Assembly (NCBI GenBank): GCA_025141675.1
Contig: CP081161.1
Coordinates: forward strand, 1,090,001-1,154,000
Length of the DNA stretch: 64,000 nucleotides
Direction: 5' to 3'
DNA from: Rhodobacteraceae bacterium S2214
GTDB lineage: Bacteria; Pseudomonadota; Alphaproteobacteria; Rhodobacterales; Rhodobacteraceae
A program made the translations under genes and the position numbers. Every line of letters starts with the position of its first letter. Within the stretch, counting starts at the first letter, position 1. Below are positions 1 through 9,454 of this stretch, in pieces. The notes under the pieces are model-generated. The model worked only from the letters and a program-made list of their open reading frames with translations, was not told the DNA's origin and searched no databases.

Positions 1-60
1 TTGTTCTTGAGCCAGATTTTGGGCCACTAAGCTTTCAGCTTAGGCCGTTCTACATGGATA
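1..60 (+). other. Window edge: possible gene tail and hairpin
   Basis: Frame 1 is open from the first base to a TAA at 28-30 and could be the last nine codons of a gene entering from the left; nine codons prove little. An imperfect hairpin (GGCC-TAAGC arms, 22-46, with a two-base bulge) lies over its end. The strong terminator at 68-93 supports a plus-strand transcript ending here. The product cannot be named. Confidence 0.2.
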
Positions 61-67
61 AACGAAG

Positions 68-93
68 GGGCCACGCGGTTGCGTGGCCCTTTT
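68..93 (+). terminator. Rho-independent terminator
   Basis: A perfect 9 bp stem (68-76 with 81-89) closes a GGTT loop and is followed by TTTT at 90-93. The polarity fits a plus-strand transcript entering from the left; the minus-strand gene ending at 97 gets no U-tract from it. Confidence 0.7.
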
Positions 94-96
94 GCG

Positions 97-591
97 TTAC
101 AGGTCCCGTGGAACAATAAAGTCCACTGCGTTGCCCTTACCGGGCTTCAGCCAATCTTCATCAGCAAATTCAATAACCGTGGTCGCGCAGGTCGGGTAAT
201 CGTCGAATCTGTAGTGATCGGGTGCGTAAGTCACAAAGCGCCGCGCCGCCATTCCGATCCCGGGATTGTGGCCGACGATTGCAATCGTCTGGGCATCTAC
301 CGCGCTTGCTACTTCTTGGATCGTCTCTGGTGCGGCGTGGTACAGCATGCCTATCTCTTTGGTCGCGATAGTCTCTGCTAGCTCGCGTTTCACCATGTTT
401 GTTGTTTGCAGTGCCCGTGTCGCGTCAGAGGTCAAGATCAGGTCTGGCACATAGCCCTGCGCCTTAAGCCATCCACCAATAGCTTCTGCTGCCTTTTGCC
501 CTCTGTCCGTGAGAGTACGCGCATGGTCGTCTGCATAGATGTTATCCCATCCTGATTTGGCGTGACGGATGAGGATAAGTCGTTTTGTCAT
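97..591 (-). CDS. SixA-like histidine phosphatase
   Basis: A 164-residue phosphohistidine phosphatase of the histidine phosphatase (phosphoglycerate mutase-like) superfamily. The catalytic RHAKSGW motif gives His10 near the N terminus, and the second histidine sits in GHNPG at about residue 108, the arrangement of the SixA family, which removes phosphate from phosphohistidine proteins. The start at 591 was chosen because it overlaps the stop of the upstream ferredoxin-like gene as ATGA; a longer reading frame would run well into that gene. Translational coupling of the two is likely. The in vivo substrate is unknown. Confidence 0.8.
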   Translation of the reverse strand: MTKRLILIRHAKSGWDNIYADDHARTLTDRGQKAAEAIGGWLKAQGYVPDLILTSDATRALQTTNMVKRELAETIATKEIGMLYHAAPETIQEVASAVDAQTIAIVGHNPGIGMAARRFVTYAPDHYRFDDYPTCATTVIEFADEDWLKPGKGNAVDFIVPRDL

Positions 592-1232
592 AGGAATGCT
601 TTCATATGGTGCGTTGCTTGGGCAGGCATGCGATTGCCGTGTCCGATAGGGCATGCACGCCGACTGCGACAGCCTTGTGACATACAATCAGCCCCTTGAG
701 CCGTGCGAAGGTGTGATTTGCAACTGTCGACATCATACCCGTCATGAAACGCATTCACAGGGCATGCAGGGATGCATGGCTTTTGGGTACATGTGATGCA
801 GGGGTTCTGTGCTTGGGATGGAGCGATAGCGTCATCCAGCAACAGAACACCGCGAAACGACACGAATAGCCCCGCAACATCATGCACTAGAAAGCCGATG
901 GGCGAGGACCAGAAACGCCCGGTACGCAATGCCCACGTGAAAACGGGTTGAAAGGGTGGGCCACCAAAGGGGAACAGCGCAATTGCGCCGTGTTTTTCAG
1001 CAAGATCGCCAATAACCCGCAACGACCAGCGGTCCAGCGGGTCCTCCTGTTGATCGTGGTATTCGGCACTTTGCGAAAATATCGGCCAGAATGCGGGTTC
1101 TTGGGGCCCGGTCAGGACAAGCGTGCCGTCACGTTGCAGGTTGTCCGCTGGCGCCGTGGCGCAGTGCCCAAGCGCTTGCAAGCCGTGTGCGGACAGGTCG
1201 TCGATCAATTGTTCCGGATAGGTGGGCAGCAT
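588..1232 (-). CDS. 4Fe-4S ferredoxin-like protein
   Basis: A 214-residue soluble protein with a ferredoxin-type cysteine cluster near the C terminus: Cys145, 148, 153 and 157 followed by Pro (the CxxC...CxxxCP pattern) and further cysteines at about 171, 183, 188 and 194, enough for one or two iron-sulfur clusters. The first 140 residues match no domain I can name. It is co-transcribed with the SixA-like gene through a 4 bp ATGA overlap. Role as an electron carrier is inferred from the cysteines only. Confidence 0.65.
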   Translation of the reverse strand: MLPTYPEQLIDDLSAHGLQALGHCATAPADNLQRDGTLVLTGPQEPAFWPIFSQSAEYHDQQEDPLDRWSLRVIGDLAEKHGAIALFPFGGPPFQPVFTWALRTGRFWSSPIGFLVHDVAGLFVSFRGVLLLDDAIAPSQAQNPCITCTQKPCIPACPVNAFHDGYDVDSCKSHLRTAQGADCMSQGCRSRRACPIGHGNRMPAQATHHMKAFL

Positions 1233-1278
1233 TGGGCCAGACTAGCGGCTCACCGACCTCGCGCAATCGTCTTTTGTA

Positions 1279-1782
1279 TTAATCCAGCCGTTGCCAGTTC
1301 GGCGGTATTTTCGCGGGTGTACTGTTCGTCGTAAAGCTAAGCGAGTTGCCGGCACAGGTGTACGTTCCATCACCGTTGCCAAACATGCCTGTCGAGGAAC
1401 TAAATGGAATCTCCATGCGGGTCCCCATGACGTCGGCTGCACCAACGAGGTTATAGTCCGTTGCGGTCGCAGCCCACGATCCACCTTCGGCCTGCATCCC
1501 GCCCGCGCTGTAACCGGACACACTGACGTCCATTTCGGGGGCGTTCGGGACTTTGACCCGCAATGTCATGTTCTGCACTTCGATGCGTACTGATCCGGGT
1601 GGGGCGACTTGCATCACGACCATGCCGCCAACAGGCGTCGCGGCACCTTGCATTTGGGACGCCATGATCTGTGCAAGCTCATCGAGGTCCGCCTGCCATG
1701 TGCCAACGACGCAAGGATCGATCGCAGCGTTAGCAAAGTTCGCGAAACAGGAAAAAGCGGTAGCAAGGCGTAATGTCGACAT
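1279..1782 (-). CDS. Exported hypothetical protein
   Basis: A 167-residue protein with a likely signal peptide (cleavage probably near Ala19-Ala20, in the run FANAAIDP) and a mature part rich in Gly, Thr and Ser with two cysteines, suggesting a small periplasmic beta-rich fold. The phrase VGTWQADLDEL just after the cleavage site recalls lipocalin-like exported proteins, but I do not recognise a family. It lies 63 bases downstream of argB and ends 46 bases before the ferredoxin-like gene, so all of these may share a transcript. Confidence 0.55.
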   Translation of the reverse strand: MSTLRLATAFSCFANFANAAIDPCVVGTWQADLDELAQIMASQMQGAATPVGGMVVMQVAPPGSVRIEVQNMTLRVKVPNAPEMDVSVSGYSAGGMQAEGGSWAATATDYNLVGAADVMGTRMEIPFSSSTGMFGNGDGTYTCAGNSLSFTTNSTPAKIPPNWQRLD

Positions 1783-1845
1783 GTCAGACCTCTTGGCTAG
1801 GGTTGTGTTAGGTTACCACAACACGCCTCAATCGCGAAATCTGTT

Positions 1846-2712
1846 TTAGTCGTTGCGTATGATTGATCCGGCGCCATGTTCGGTAAACAGTTCGAGCAGG
1901 CTGGCGTTCGGCAATGTGCCATCAAGGATCACGACAGCGCGGACACCTTCATCAAGTGCTTTTAGGGCTGTTTCGGTCTTTGGGATCATGCCGCCCGCAA
2001 TTGCGCCGCTTTTGATCATGTCGCGAACTTGGATCGCAGACAATTGGGTCATCACCTGACCGTTTTCGTCTTTCACACCGGGGACATTCGTTAGCAACAA
2101 AAGGCGGTCCGCCTTAAGTGCCGCCGCAATGGCGCCAGCGGCGGTGTCGCCATTGACGTTAAATGTTTCGGCGCGGCCTGTACCGGATGCGACAGGCGCA
2201 ACAACCGGGATGATGCCCGCTGCGTTCAGATCGTGCAGGACCTGCACGTTCATTTTGGACGGTTTGCCAACAAAACCCAATTCAGGATCGTCCGCTTCGG
2301 CGACCATCAGGTCGTCGTCTTTGCCAGACAGGCCAACAGCGCGGCCACCTTCGTCCATAATGGCCTGTACGATCCGCTTGTTCACGAGACCAGTCAGGAC
2401 CATTTCCACGACTTCGACAGTTTTCTGGTCAGTCACGCGTTTGCCGCGCACAAAGCTGGATTCGATGCCGAGTTTGTCGAGCATATCGTTGATCATCGGA
2501 CCACCGCCATGCACCACAACAGGGTTCAACCCGACCTGCTTCATCAGCACGATATCGCGGGCGAATTCGGCCATCGCGTCTTGGTCGCCCATCGCATTGC
2601 CGCCGAATTTGACCACGACGATGGCCCCTGCGTAGCGCTGCAAATAGGGCAGGGCTTGGGATAGGGTTTGAGCGGTTCCGATCCAGTCGCGAGTCATGTC
2701 TTGGGCCTTCAT
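1846..2712 (-). CDS. argB: Acetylglutamate kinase
   Basis: N-acetylglutamate kinase, the second step of arginine (ornithine) biosynthesis, which phosphorylates N-acetylglutamate with ATP. The protein has 288 residues, normal for the hexameric, arginine-inhibited type. The lysine motif KFGGNAM and the glycine-rich VVHGGGPMI substrate loop are intact, and the C-terminal ATP-binding part is present. The ATG at 2712 is preferred over an upstream one at 2760, because the latter lies inside engB and adds residues not typical of ArgB. Only one base separates the engB stop from this start, so the two are coupled. Confidence 0.95.
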   Translation of the reverse strand: MKAQDMTRDWIGTAQTLSQALPYLQRYAGAIVVVKFGGNAMGDQDAMAEFARDIVLMKQVGLNPVVVHGGGPMINDMLDKLGIESSFVRGKRVTDQKTVEVVEMVLTGLVNKRIVQAIMDEGGRAVGLSGKDDDLMVAEADDPELGFVGKPSKMNVQVLHDLNAAGIIPVVAPVASGTGRAETFNVNGDTAAGAIAAALKADRLLLLTNVPGVKDENGQVMTQLSAIQVRDMIKSGAIAGGMIPKTETALKALDEGVRAVVILDGTLPNASLLELFTEHGAGSIIRND

Positions 2713-2713
2713 A

Positions 2714-3361
2714 TTAATCAATCCCGGCAATAATTGCGCGCAGTGTCTCGATGCCATCACCCTTCTCGGATGAGGTCAAGATCAGCTCGGGGTAAGCGGC
2801 AGGGTGTTTCACCAGTGCCGCGCGGGTTTTTGCAAGTGATTGTTCCAACGCATCGCCACGCAGCTTATCCACCTTCGTCATGACGACTTGAAAGGTGACA
2901 GCCGCACTGTCGAGCAAGGACATGATTTCGTCGTCAACGGCTTTGGCCCCGTGACGCGCGTCGATCAAAACAAACACACGGCGCAGGGTTTGACGCCCAC
3001 GCAGGTAGCTTTTCAACAAGCGCTGCCATTTTTCGACGACGGGCAGGGGGGCGTTGGCAAAGCCGTAACCGGGCAAGTCAACAACATATAAATCACCAGC
3101 AGTGAAGTAGTTGATTTCTTGCGTCCGGCCTGGGGTGTTCGAGGCGCGCGCAAGACCTTTGCGGCCTGTGAGCGCGTTGATTAGGGACGATTTACCCACG
3201 TTGGAACGCCCAGCGAAACAGACTTCTAGGCGGTCCGCAGGCGGCAAGCCGTCCATGGCAACGACGCCTTTCACGAATTCGGTTTCCCCCGCGAACAGCA
3301 GGCGACCGGCTTCGCGTTCGGCGTCTTCGGGTGGCTGAACTTCGGGGAAGCGCATTTCCAT
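2714..3361 (-). CDS. engB: Ribosome biogenesis GTPase EngB/YsxC
   Basis: A 215-residue TRAFAC-class GTPase needed for 50S subunit assembly. The G1 loop GRSNVGKSS (residues 51-59), G3 DLPGYG and G4 TKVDK are all visible. In many Rhodobacteraceae it sits between yidC and argB, as here. The distance to the upstream yidC stop is only 64 bases and that space holds a terminator hairpin, so engB-argB expression depends on read-through or on a promoter inside the gap or in the end of yidC. Confidence 0.95.
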   Translation of the reverse strand: MEMRFPEVQPPEDAEREAGRLLFAGETEFVKGVVAMDGLPPADRLEVCFAGRSNVGKSSLINALTGRKGLARASNTPGRTQEINYFTAGDLYVVDLPGYGFANAPLPVVEKWQRLLKSYLRGRQTLRRVFVLIDARHGAKAVDDEIMSLLDSAAVTFQVVMTKVDKLRGDALEQSLAKTRAALVKHPAAYPELILTSSEKGDGIETLRAIIAGID

Positions 3362-3390
3362 TGTAAGGCTCGTTCGTTTGACTGTGATGA

Positions 3391-3420
3391 AGAAAAAACC
3401 GCCGCATCACTGCGGCGGCT
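3391..3420 (-). terminator. Terminator between yidC and engB
   Basis: An 8 bp GC-rich stem (CCGCCGCA at 3399-3406 with TGCGGCGG at 3411-3418, loop of four) is followed, on the minus strand, by a run of T. It lies just after the yidC stop and before the engB start, so it should set the ratio between yidC and the genes behind it. Confidence 0.75.
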
Positions 3421-3425
3421 TTGGT

Positions 3426-5252
3426 TTATTTGTTTTTCGGCTTTGCTGGCGCATCCTTGGCGGGCGGCGCTTTCTTGAAGCTTGAGGTGATGTTCCCGAA
3501 CAGATCGGGTTTCGACCCGTGGCTCCGCATGATTGTGTATTGCTGGATAAACGTGATCACGTTGTTGGTGATCCAGTAGAGGACAAGACCGCTGGCGAAA
3601 CCGCCCAGCATGAACATGAAGACCCAAGGCATATAGGCGAAGATCATTTTCTGTGTCGGATCTGTTGGGGCCGGGTTCAGTTTCTGCTGCAACCACATGG
3701 ATACACCCAAAACAATCGGCATAATCCCAATCGCGATCAGTGCGATAAAGCTACCCGGTTCTGGCGCGCCCCATGGCAGAAGGCCGAACAGGTTGATGAT
3801 TGACGACGGATCCGGAGCGGACAAATCTTTGATCCAACCAATCCAAGGCGCATGACGCAGTTCGATCGTCACGAAGATCACCTTGTAGAGCGAGAAGAAG
3901 ATCGGGATTTGCAGCAGGATCGGCATACACCCAGCGGCTGGGTTAACCTTGTTATCCTTGTAAAGCTTCATCATGCCTTGCTGCAGCGCCTGTTTGTCTT
4001 CGCCTGACTTTTCTTTCAGGGCTTCCATTTCAGGCTGCAATTCCTTCATTTTCGCCATGGAAACGTAGGATTTGTAAGCCAAAGGCAGCACGAGAGCCTT
4101 TAGGATGAAGGTTAGCGCGATGATCGACCAACCCATGTTGCCAATGATGACATTCAGGTTGTGCAGCAGCCAGAAGATCGGCTTGGTCAGGAAAAAGAAC
4201 CAGCCCCAGTCGATGCTGTCGAGAAAGCCGGTGACGCCTTCTTCGTTTTCGTAGTTGCGGATCGCGTCCCATTCTTTGGCACCAGCGTAAAGTCGCGTCG
4301 TGACTTCGGTTGTTTCACCTGGGGCGACCGTTTGCAGCGCCATGACTGCTTCAGCTTGGTACAAGTCGCGGCTGTCGAAATACTTGGACGTGGACCGGAA
4401 GGCCGTGCCTTGTTCCGGGATCAGCGTTGTCATCCAGTAGTGATCTGTGTAGCCGATCCAACCGTTTTCGGTTGCTTCCAAACGTTCTGCTTGGGTGCCT
4501 TCGCGCGGGTCCAAATCGTAGTCGACGATTTTCTTGTAGTCGGTTTCTTCCAATTCACCGTCAGTCATTCGCACGAGGCCTTCGTGCAGAATGAAGAAGT
4601 TCTTCAAGTCTGCCGGTGTGCCATGACGGCGCAGCAGGCCATATGGCCGCAAAGTAATGTTGGAAGTACCAGTGTTTTCAACGCTTTGAACGTAATCGAA
4701 CATGAAGTCTTCGTCGACGCTAATTTCAGTGCGGAAGATGTGGCCAGCGCCATTATCCCAGACCAAGGTCACAGGTGTTTCAGGCGTCAGCGCATCACCG
4801 CTTTCGACTGACCAGATGGTGTCGGGGCCGGGGACCTGATCGGCAGCGATGCCTTCAGCAGAGGCCCAACCGAATGTAGCGAAATAAGCTTCGGCTTCGC
4901 CTACAGGCTTCAGGAGGTGAACGATAGGTGAACCGTCGACCAATTCCTCGCGGTATTGGGTCAGTGACAGATCATCGATACGGGCACCCTGAAGGGACAA
5001 AGAACCTTTGAATTCGGGTGTTTCGATCGCGATACGTGCGGCTTCTGCGACGGTTTCTGACGCGGCGGGCGTTGTTGTCGGTGCCGACGTGGTTTCCGCG
5101 GCAACGCTTGGCGTTGTGACGTCTGCTGCTTCTGCGACTGGTGGCAGATCAGTCAGCGCGGGTTCTTCAGGCGGGAAAAGCCAAAACCACACCATCACAA
5201 CGAGGAAACTTAGCACCGTTGCGAGTATCAGATTCTTGTTTTGGTCGTCCAT
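3426..5252 (-). CDS. yidC: Membrane protein insertase YidC
   Basis: A 608-residue Oxa1/YidC insertase that places proteins in the inner membrane alone or with SecYEG. One membrane segment lies at about residues 7-25, then a large periplasmic beta domain of about 300 residues typical of Gram-negative YidC, then a cluster of hydrophobic segments from about residue 350 with the positively charged cytoplasmic hairpin, and a basic tail rich in Lys and Pro. The ATG at 5252 was chosen because it gives the standard N terminus MDDQNKNLILA; the upstream extension is not typical. rpmH-rnpA-yidD lie about 3 kb upstream, separated from yidC by ttcA and an EAL gene. Confidence 0.95.
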   Translation of the reverse strand: MDDQNKNLILATVLSFLVVMVWFWLFPPEEPALTDLPPVAEAADVTTPSVAAETTSAPTTTPAASETVAEAARIAIETPEFKGSLSLQGARIDDLSLTQYREELVDGSPIVHLLKPVGEAEAYFATFGWASAEGIAADQVPGPDTIWSVESGDALTPETPVTLVWDNGAGHIFRTEISVDEDFMFDYVQSVENTGTSNITLRPYGLLRRHGTPADLKNFFILHEGLVRMTDGELEETDYKKIVDYDLDPREGTQAERLEATENGWIGYTDHYWMTTLIPEQGTAFRSTSKYFDSRDLYQAEAVMALQTVAPGETTEVTTRLYAGAKEWDAIRNYENEEGVTGFLDSIDWGWFFFLTKPIFWLLHNLNVIIGNMGWSIIALTFILKALVLPLAYKSYVSMAKMKELQPEMEALKEKSGEDKQALQQGMMKLYKDNKVNPAAGCMPILLQIPIFFSLYKVIFVTIELRHAPWIGWIKDLSAPDPSSIINLFGLLPWGAPEPGSFIALIAIGIMPIVLGVSMWLQQKLNPAPTDPTQKMIFAYMPWVFMFMLGGFASGLVLYWITNNVITFIQQYTIMRSHGSKPDLFGNITSSFKKAPPAKDAPAKPKNK

Positions 5253-5407
5253 GCGAATGCCGCCTGTGTCGAAGAAAAGGTCCCGCTGGTTCAACCCCTC
5301 AGAACCCCAAAGGTCAAGCGGTTTTGCCTTGTTTTGATGAGAATTCGACGTGATTGATTGCGGATAATTGCCATTTCACGTCGCGCATCTGTGCGACCGT
5401 CTGGCAA

Positions 5408-6814
5408 TTATTGAAGATAGCGCGGTCTCTGCGCGAAAACCTGCGGCAAACTGTAGTCGCGCAACCATGTCAGTGTTTCGGCGGGGGGAAGAGGGCGGGC
5501 GATGGCAAACCCTTGTGCATGACCGCAGCCGTTCTTCGCCATGTGTTGGATTTCGCTCGTCGTCTCAACACCTTCGGCGAGCGTTTCTATTGATAGGCCC
5601 TTAGCGACCATCAAGATCGTGTTAACCATTTGCTGTTGGCTTTCATCGACATCAACGTGGGAGACGAAGGAACGGTCAATTTTGATCCTATTAACGCTAA
5701 AATTCTGAATGGTTGTGAAGGCCGCGTGGCCGGTACCAAAATCGTCAAGGTCAATGTTGCAGCCCACGTCGGAAATTGCATGCAGGTTCCGAATGATCGG
5801 ATCGTCAGCGCCCCTTGCAACGACGGTTTCCAAAATTTCGATGACTAACCTGTCAGGTGTCAGGTCAAAGGCATCCAATTCTAACCGAATTATGTCGACA
5901 AGATTCGGATCGCGCAGTTCAAATGCCGACATGTTGACGGATACGCGTGGCACGTGGACGTTCGCGTCATCCCATTTCCGCAGCGCACGAAGGGAATCTC
6001 GTAACATTACCAAACCAAGTTGGCGCATCATCCCAGCTTCTTCCAAGATGGGGAGGAATTCCGCAGGTGAAATCACACCTCGTATCTTGTGATTCCATCG
6101 TGCCAGCGCTTCGACTCCTGAGACTTCATTGGTCGACAGGCACAGCTGAGGTTGGAAATATGCATGAATTTCGCCAGTTTTAATTGCGCGCAATGCCTCC
6201 GCCAAGAGAGAGCGGCGGGCATCGATGCGTTCTTTCATTTCGGTCGAATACACCCGGATCATCGAAACGCCTTGGCTCGCAGCCTCAATTTGCGCGACGC
6301 GGGCGGCTTCTAACAGTTCCTCACCGTCTTCCTGCTGTTCCGGGGAGGATATTGCGCAGCCTAAAGAGAGGCTAATTTGCAGTTCTTCGTCACCAAGTGG
6401 AATGGGTTCCGCCGCCTTGTCCTGGATCATCATCGCAAGGTCTAATAGCCCCGCGCGGACCAATCCCCTTAAGGGGCTGACAACGCATACAAATTGATCC
6501 CCGTCCAATCGGCGCACAACATCCCGAATGAGAAGAACGCCCTTTAGACGGTCTTCCAAAACCCGCAAAACATGACGGATATCTTTACCATTTCGGGTAC
6601 GTCGCAGATCGTGAAAATTGTCGATTTCAGCCACGATCACAATCGCATTGTAGCAATCGTAATAGCGGCGTTTAAGCGTATCGTCCAAGGCGTCGATGAT
6701 CTGTTCACGCGGGTCGGTCGGCCCTACGAAGACGTTTAAGACGGCAGTGATCCGTGTCCATAAATGGTGGAGGAAACTGCGCAAATCTGTGCCTCGCTTG
6801 GTAACGGGCACCAT
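5408..6814 (-). CDS. Cyclic-di-GMP phosphodiesterase (EAL), degenerate GGDEF
   Basis: A 468-residue cytoplasmic protein with a GGDEF-like domain (about residues 35-190) and an EAL domain (about 205-455). The diguanylate cyclase signature is degenerate: RRLDGDQF replaces GGDEF, so synthesis of c-di-GMP is unlikely. The EAL part keeps GVEALARW, the metal-binding DLDDFGTG, the lysine of IKIDRSFV and EGVET, so phosphodiesterase activity is expected. No membrane segment or sensor domain is visible. It lies between yidC and ttcA on the same strand with its own gaps, and the signal it answers to is unknown. Confidence 0.85.
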   Translation of the reverse strand: MVPVTKRGTDLRSFLHHLWTRITAVLNVFVGPTDPREQIIDALDDTLKRRYYDCYNAIVIVAEIDNFHDLRRTRNGKDIRHVLRVLEDRLKGVLLIRDVVRRLDGDQFVCVVSPLRGLVRAGLLDLAMMIQDKAAEPIPLGDEELQISLSLGCAISSPEQQEDGEELLEAARVAQIEAASQGVSMIRVYSTEMKERIDARRSLLAEALRAIKTGEIHAYFQPQLCLSTNEVSGVEALARWNHKIRGVISPAEFLPILEEAGMMRQLGLVMLRDSLRALRKWDDANVHVPRVSVNMSAFELRDPNLVDIIRLELDAFDLTPDRLVIEILETVVARGADDPIIRNLHAISDVGCNIDLDDFGTGHAAFTTIQNFSVNRIKIDRSFVSHVDVDESQQQMVNTILMVAKGLSIETLAEGVETTSEIQHMAKNGCGHAQGFAIARPLPPAETLTWLRDYSLPQVFAQRPRYLQ

Positions 6815-6856
6815 GCCCTAACGCGCAATGGATAAGACAGATTAGATAAACTTTGA

Positions 6857-7711
6857 TTAATCCTGTTCAGGATTCGTCATCAACCCAACGAAATCGAACA
6901 GCTTTGGGTCGAGTAGATGCGACGGCCTTGCATTTGTTAACGCGCGGAACATCTTTTGGCGGCGACCGGGGTGGTTCTTTTCCCAGCCGTCCAGCATTTG
7001 TTTGATCTGCTGACGTTGTAGTCCGTCCTGTGATCCGCACAGATCACATGGAATAATCGGATAGTTCATTGCCGTTGAAAAAGCTTCGCAATCGGCTTCC
7101 GCCACATGCGCCAGCGGGCGATACAAGAACAGATCGCCTTCTTCGTTAACGAGCTTCGGTGGCATCGTCGCCAGACGGCCGCCATGGAACAGGTTCATCA
7201 TAAACGTTTCGAGAATATCATCGCGATGGTGGCCCAAAACGACGGCGGAACATCCTTCCTCGCGCGCAATACGGTAGAGATTTCCGCGTCTTAGCCGCGA
7301 ACATAATGCGCAAAAAGTGCGGCCAGCGGGGACTTTGTCCATGACGATGGAATAGGTGTCTTGGTACTCAATCCGGTGCGGTACGCCCATCTTTTCCAAG
7401 AAAGCAGGCAGAACGGTCGCTGGGAAATTGGGCTGTCCCTGATCCAGATTGCAAGCAACCAGATCGACTGGCAACAGCCCGCGCCATTTCAGTTCGTACA
7501 AGACTGCCAGCAATGTGTAGCTGTCTTTGCCCCCAGATAAACAGACCAGCCATTTCGGCGGCTTCCCATCGCGTGCTTCGGGCGCGATCATGCCATATTG
7601 TTCAATCGCTTCACGCGTATTGCGCACAATCCGTTTGCGGAGTTTCTTGAACTCTGTCGTGGAGGGGGCGCCATTAAAGAGCGGATGAATATCTGTGTTT
7701 TCGTCTAGCAT
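6857..7711 (-). CDS. ttcA: tRNA 2-thiocytidine(32) synthetase TtcA
   Basis: A 284-residue PP-loop ATPase that thiolates cytidine 32 in certain tRNAs. The PP-loop SGGKDS is at residues 59-64. The Fe-S ligands are in TFCALCSRL and in [10 protein letters not shown] further along. Length and motifs match the TtcA family. The gene is transcribed with the same polarity as the rpmH-rnpA-yidD cluster upstream but is separated from it by a plus-strand lipoprotein gene. Confidence 0.92.
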   Translation of the reverse strand: MLDENTDIHPLFNGAPSTTEFKKLRKRIVRNTREAIEQYGMIAPEARDGKPPKWLVCLSGGKDSYTLLAVLYELKWRGLLPVDLVACNLDQGQPNFPATVLPAFLEKMGVPHRIEYQDTYSIVMDKVPAGRTFCALCSRLRRGNLYRIAREEGCSAVVLGHHRDDILETFMMNLFHGGRLATMPPKLVNEEGDLFLYRPLAHVAEADCEAFSTAMNYPIIPCDLCGSQDGLQRQQIKQMLDGWEKNHPGRRQKMFRALTNARPSHLLDPKLFDFVGLMTNPEQD

Positions 7712-7810
7712 GATCCCGCATTATAGCGCGGTCGCGATCCCGCCAAGGGGTTTCGTGACTTGCCGCTGCAGCTTTGCGAATTAAGTCATCGGAGGAAAAG
7801 AGGAACAAAT

Positions 7811-8350
7811 ATGCGTTTATTGATTGCTGCCGCCTTGATCGTATTGTCCGCTTGCACCGGGAAGCCGTCCTTTGACGACGAAAGCCTAAGCCGCGAAAAA
7901 CTAAACCTTGAAGAATTCTTTGACGGTGAATTGGTCGCATATGGCCAGTTCCAAGACGTTTTGGGCACCGTTCGGCGCAGTTTTGTGGTCGAGTTGAAAG
8001 GCGATTGGGACGGGGAACGCCTGCGCTTGGAAGAAGATTTCATTTACGAAGATGGATCGACCGAGAAACGCATCTGGACGCTGACGAAGACCGGACCTGA
8101 TAGTTGGACGGGGACAGCCCCGGGTGTGATCGGTGTCGCGACTGGTGAAGAACAGGATAATCGTTTTAATTGGCGCTATGAAATTGATTTGCCAATTCCG
8201 GCGGCGGACGGGTCTGTTGAAACCATGCGGGTCACGTTTGACGATTGGATGTGGTTGCTGTCTGAGGACCGTTTGTTCAATCGCGCCTACGTGCAGCGGT
8301 ATGGCTTCGACATCGGTGACGTCAGCATTTCGTTTGAAAAGCTAAACTAG
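7811..8350 (+). CDS. DUF3833 family lipoprotein
   Basis: A 179-residue protein with a lipoprotein signal peptide ending in a lipobox (LSAC, Cys at about residue 15) and the pattern of DUF3833, a family of small envelope lipoproteins with a beta-rich body (FDGELVAYGQFQD, FDDWMWLL). The ATG at 7811 follows a good GGAGGAAAAGAGG ribosome site at 7790-7802. It stands alone on the plus strand, and its TAG stop shares the tetranucleotide CTAG with the stop of the convergent yidD. Function is not known. Confidence 0.75.
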   Translation: MRLLIAAALIVLSACTGKPSFDDESLSREKLNLEEFFDGELVAYGQFQDVLGTVRRSFVVELKGDWDGERLRLEEDFIYEDGSTEKRIWTLTKTGPDSWTGTAPGVIGVATGEEQDNRFNWRYEIDLPIPAADGSVETMRVTFDDWMWLLSEDRLFNRAYVQRYGFDIGDVSISFEKLN

Positions 8351-8568
8351 TCTGGGACGTTGTCGATGCCCGAGCCGCCCCAAGGGTGGCATCGCCCGAT
8401 GCGGCGAATCGTCAGGATGCTACCTTTGACGCCGCCATGCTTTTCCAACGCTTCAAGGGCGTAGGCGGAACAGGTTGGTTGAAAACGGCACCCGTGTCCC
8501 ACCCAAGGACTAAGCAGAAGGCGATATGCCTTGACGGGGATTGCAAAGACGTGGGCAAGCGGGCTCAT
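8347..8568 (-). CDS. yidD: Membrane protein insertion efficiency factor YidD
   Basis: A 73-residue membrane-associated helper of YidC-dependent insertion. The family core CRFQPTCSAYALEAL and the trailing RIGRCHPWGGSG are intact. The start overlaps the rnpA stop as ATGA (8565-8568), so the two are translationally coupled, as in many bacteria. Its stop shares CTAG with the convergent DUF3833 gene. Confidence 0.92.
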   Translation of the reverse strand: MSPLAHVFAIPVKAYRLLLSPWVGHGCRFQPTCSAYALEALEKHGGVKGSILTIRRIGRCHPWGGSGIDNVPD

Positions 8569-8960
8569 GTGTGCACCTTATCCAATGCGCGGATCAGGTC
8601 ACTTTGCAATTGGGTGAAGGGCAGGGCGGCTGTCGTTTCGAACCGTCCGACAAGAACGTAATCCCAGCCGTCGCGGCCGTGATCCTTAAGAACAAGACGC
8701 GCAACTTCGCGCAACCGGCGTTTGGCGCGATTGCGGGCGACGGCATTGCCGACTTTCTTGGAGCAGGTGAAACCGACACGGATACCATCGGCCGTTTCAT
8801 CGGCGTGGCGTTTGCGTGCCTGCAGATGAATCCCCTTAGTTCCAAAGCGTTGCGCTTTGGAGCACCGGACGAAATCAGCCCGCTTGGTCAGTACAGTGAT
8901 CGCTGGACAAGCGAAAACCGCCGGTGGACCGTCCATGTGATCGACCGTTTGGTCAGACAT
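8565..8960 (-). CDS. rnpA: Ribonuclease P protein component
   Basis: The basic protein subunit of RNase P, which matures tRNA 5' ends. The signature RNRAKRRLRE and the N-terminal phrase TVLTKRADFVR are clear. I start it at the ATG at 8960 (131 residues); a TTG seven codons upstream and an ATG at 8936 are alternatives, and the first 25 or so residues are longer than usual. It sits between rpmH and yidD in the standard order. Confidence 0.92.
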   Translation of the reverse strand: MSDQTVDHMDGPPAVFACPAITVLTKRADFVRCSKAQRFGTKGIHLQARKRHADETADGIRVGFTCSKKVGNAVARNRAKRRLREVARLVLKDHGRDGWDYVLVGRFETTAALPFTQLQSDLIRALDKVHT

Positions 8961-9004
8961 GGGTGCCACCGGCGGCTTCAATTCGAATAACCGAAAGTTG
9001 GCGC

Positions 9005-9139
9005 TTACGCGCTCAGCTTCGCGCGGCCTTTTGCGCGACGGTTGTTCAGGATCTTGCGGCCAGCTTTAGTCGCCATGCGCGCGCGGAACCCGTGACGGTT
9101 CTTACGAACCCGGTTAGATGGCTGGAACGTACGCTTCAT
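9005..9139 (-). CDS. rpmH: 50S ribosomal protein L34
   Basis: A 44-residue, strongly basic protein ([18 protein letters not shown] at the start) that is a textbook L34. It is the first gene of rpmH-rnpA-yidD, and a GGAGGA ribosome site lies just upstream of the ATG at 9139. Confidence 0.97.
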   Translation of the reverse strand: MKRTFQPSNRVRKNRHGFRARMATKAGRKILNNRRAKGRAKLSA

Positions 9140-9454
9140 CGCGTGTCCTCCGGTTAATGGGCCAAACCCTGTCAGGGATTCGAAGCCGATTGGAATTCAG
9201 ACTTGTCCTTTAGAGGGGGTACCGTGTCCTGTCAACGCAGGTCAGACCAGAAAACTGCAACAATTTCACATAGCGTGGCAGGTCAAATGTTTCAGTCGAC
9301 GGCCTGATAGGCCCCGAAGTATCGCAAACCGCTAACGACTGATCAAGCGCCCGTGATCGGGGTATCACCAACAGACGTTTCAAGTCATCTACAGTCCCAA
9401 CGAAAGCGCGTCCGTCAACCGTGATTGCGCCGCGCAATATGATAGGATGACCCG
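9140..9454. other. Intergenic region with rpmH promoter
   Basis: This 315-base gap separates rpmH from the divergent TVP38-type gene. It contains the probable rpmH promoter (9207-9235) and an AT-rich stretch around 9250-9280 that fits a promoter upstream region. The plus-strand gene starts at 9455 behind TAGGATGA. I see no coding potential. Confidence 0.6.
9207..9235 (-). promoter_or_regulatory. Probable rpmH promoter
   Basis: On the minus strand a perfect -35 TTGACA (9230-9235) is followed after 17 bases by TAAAGG (9207-9212) as a weak -10. The spacing is ideal for the housekeeping sigma factor, and the leader to rpmH would be about 60 bases. Confidence 0.5.
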
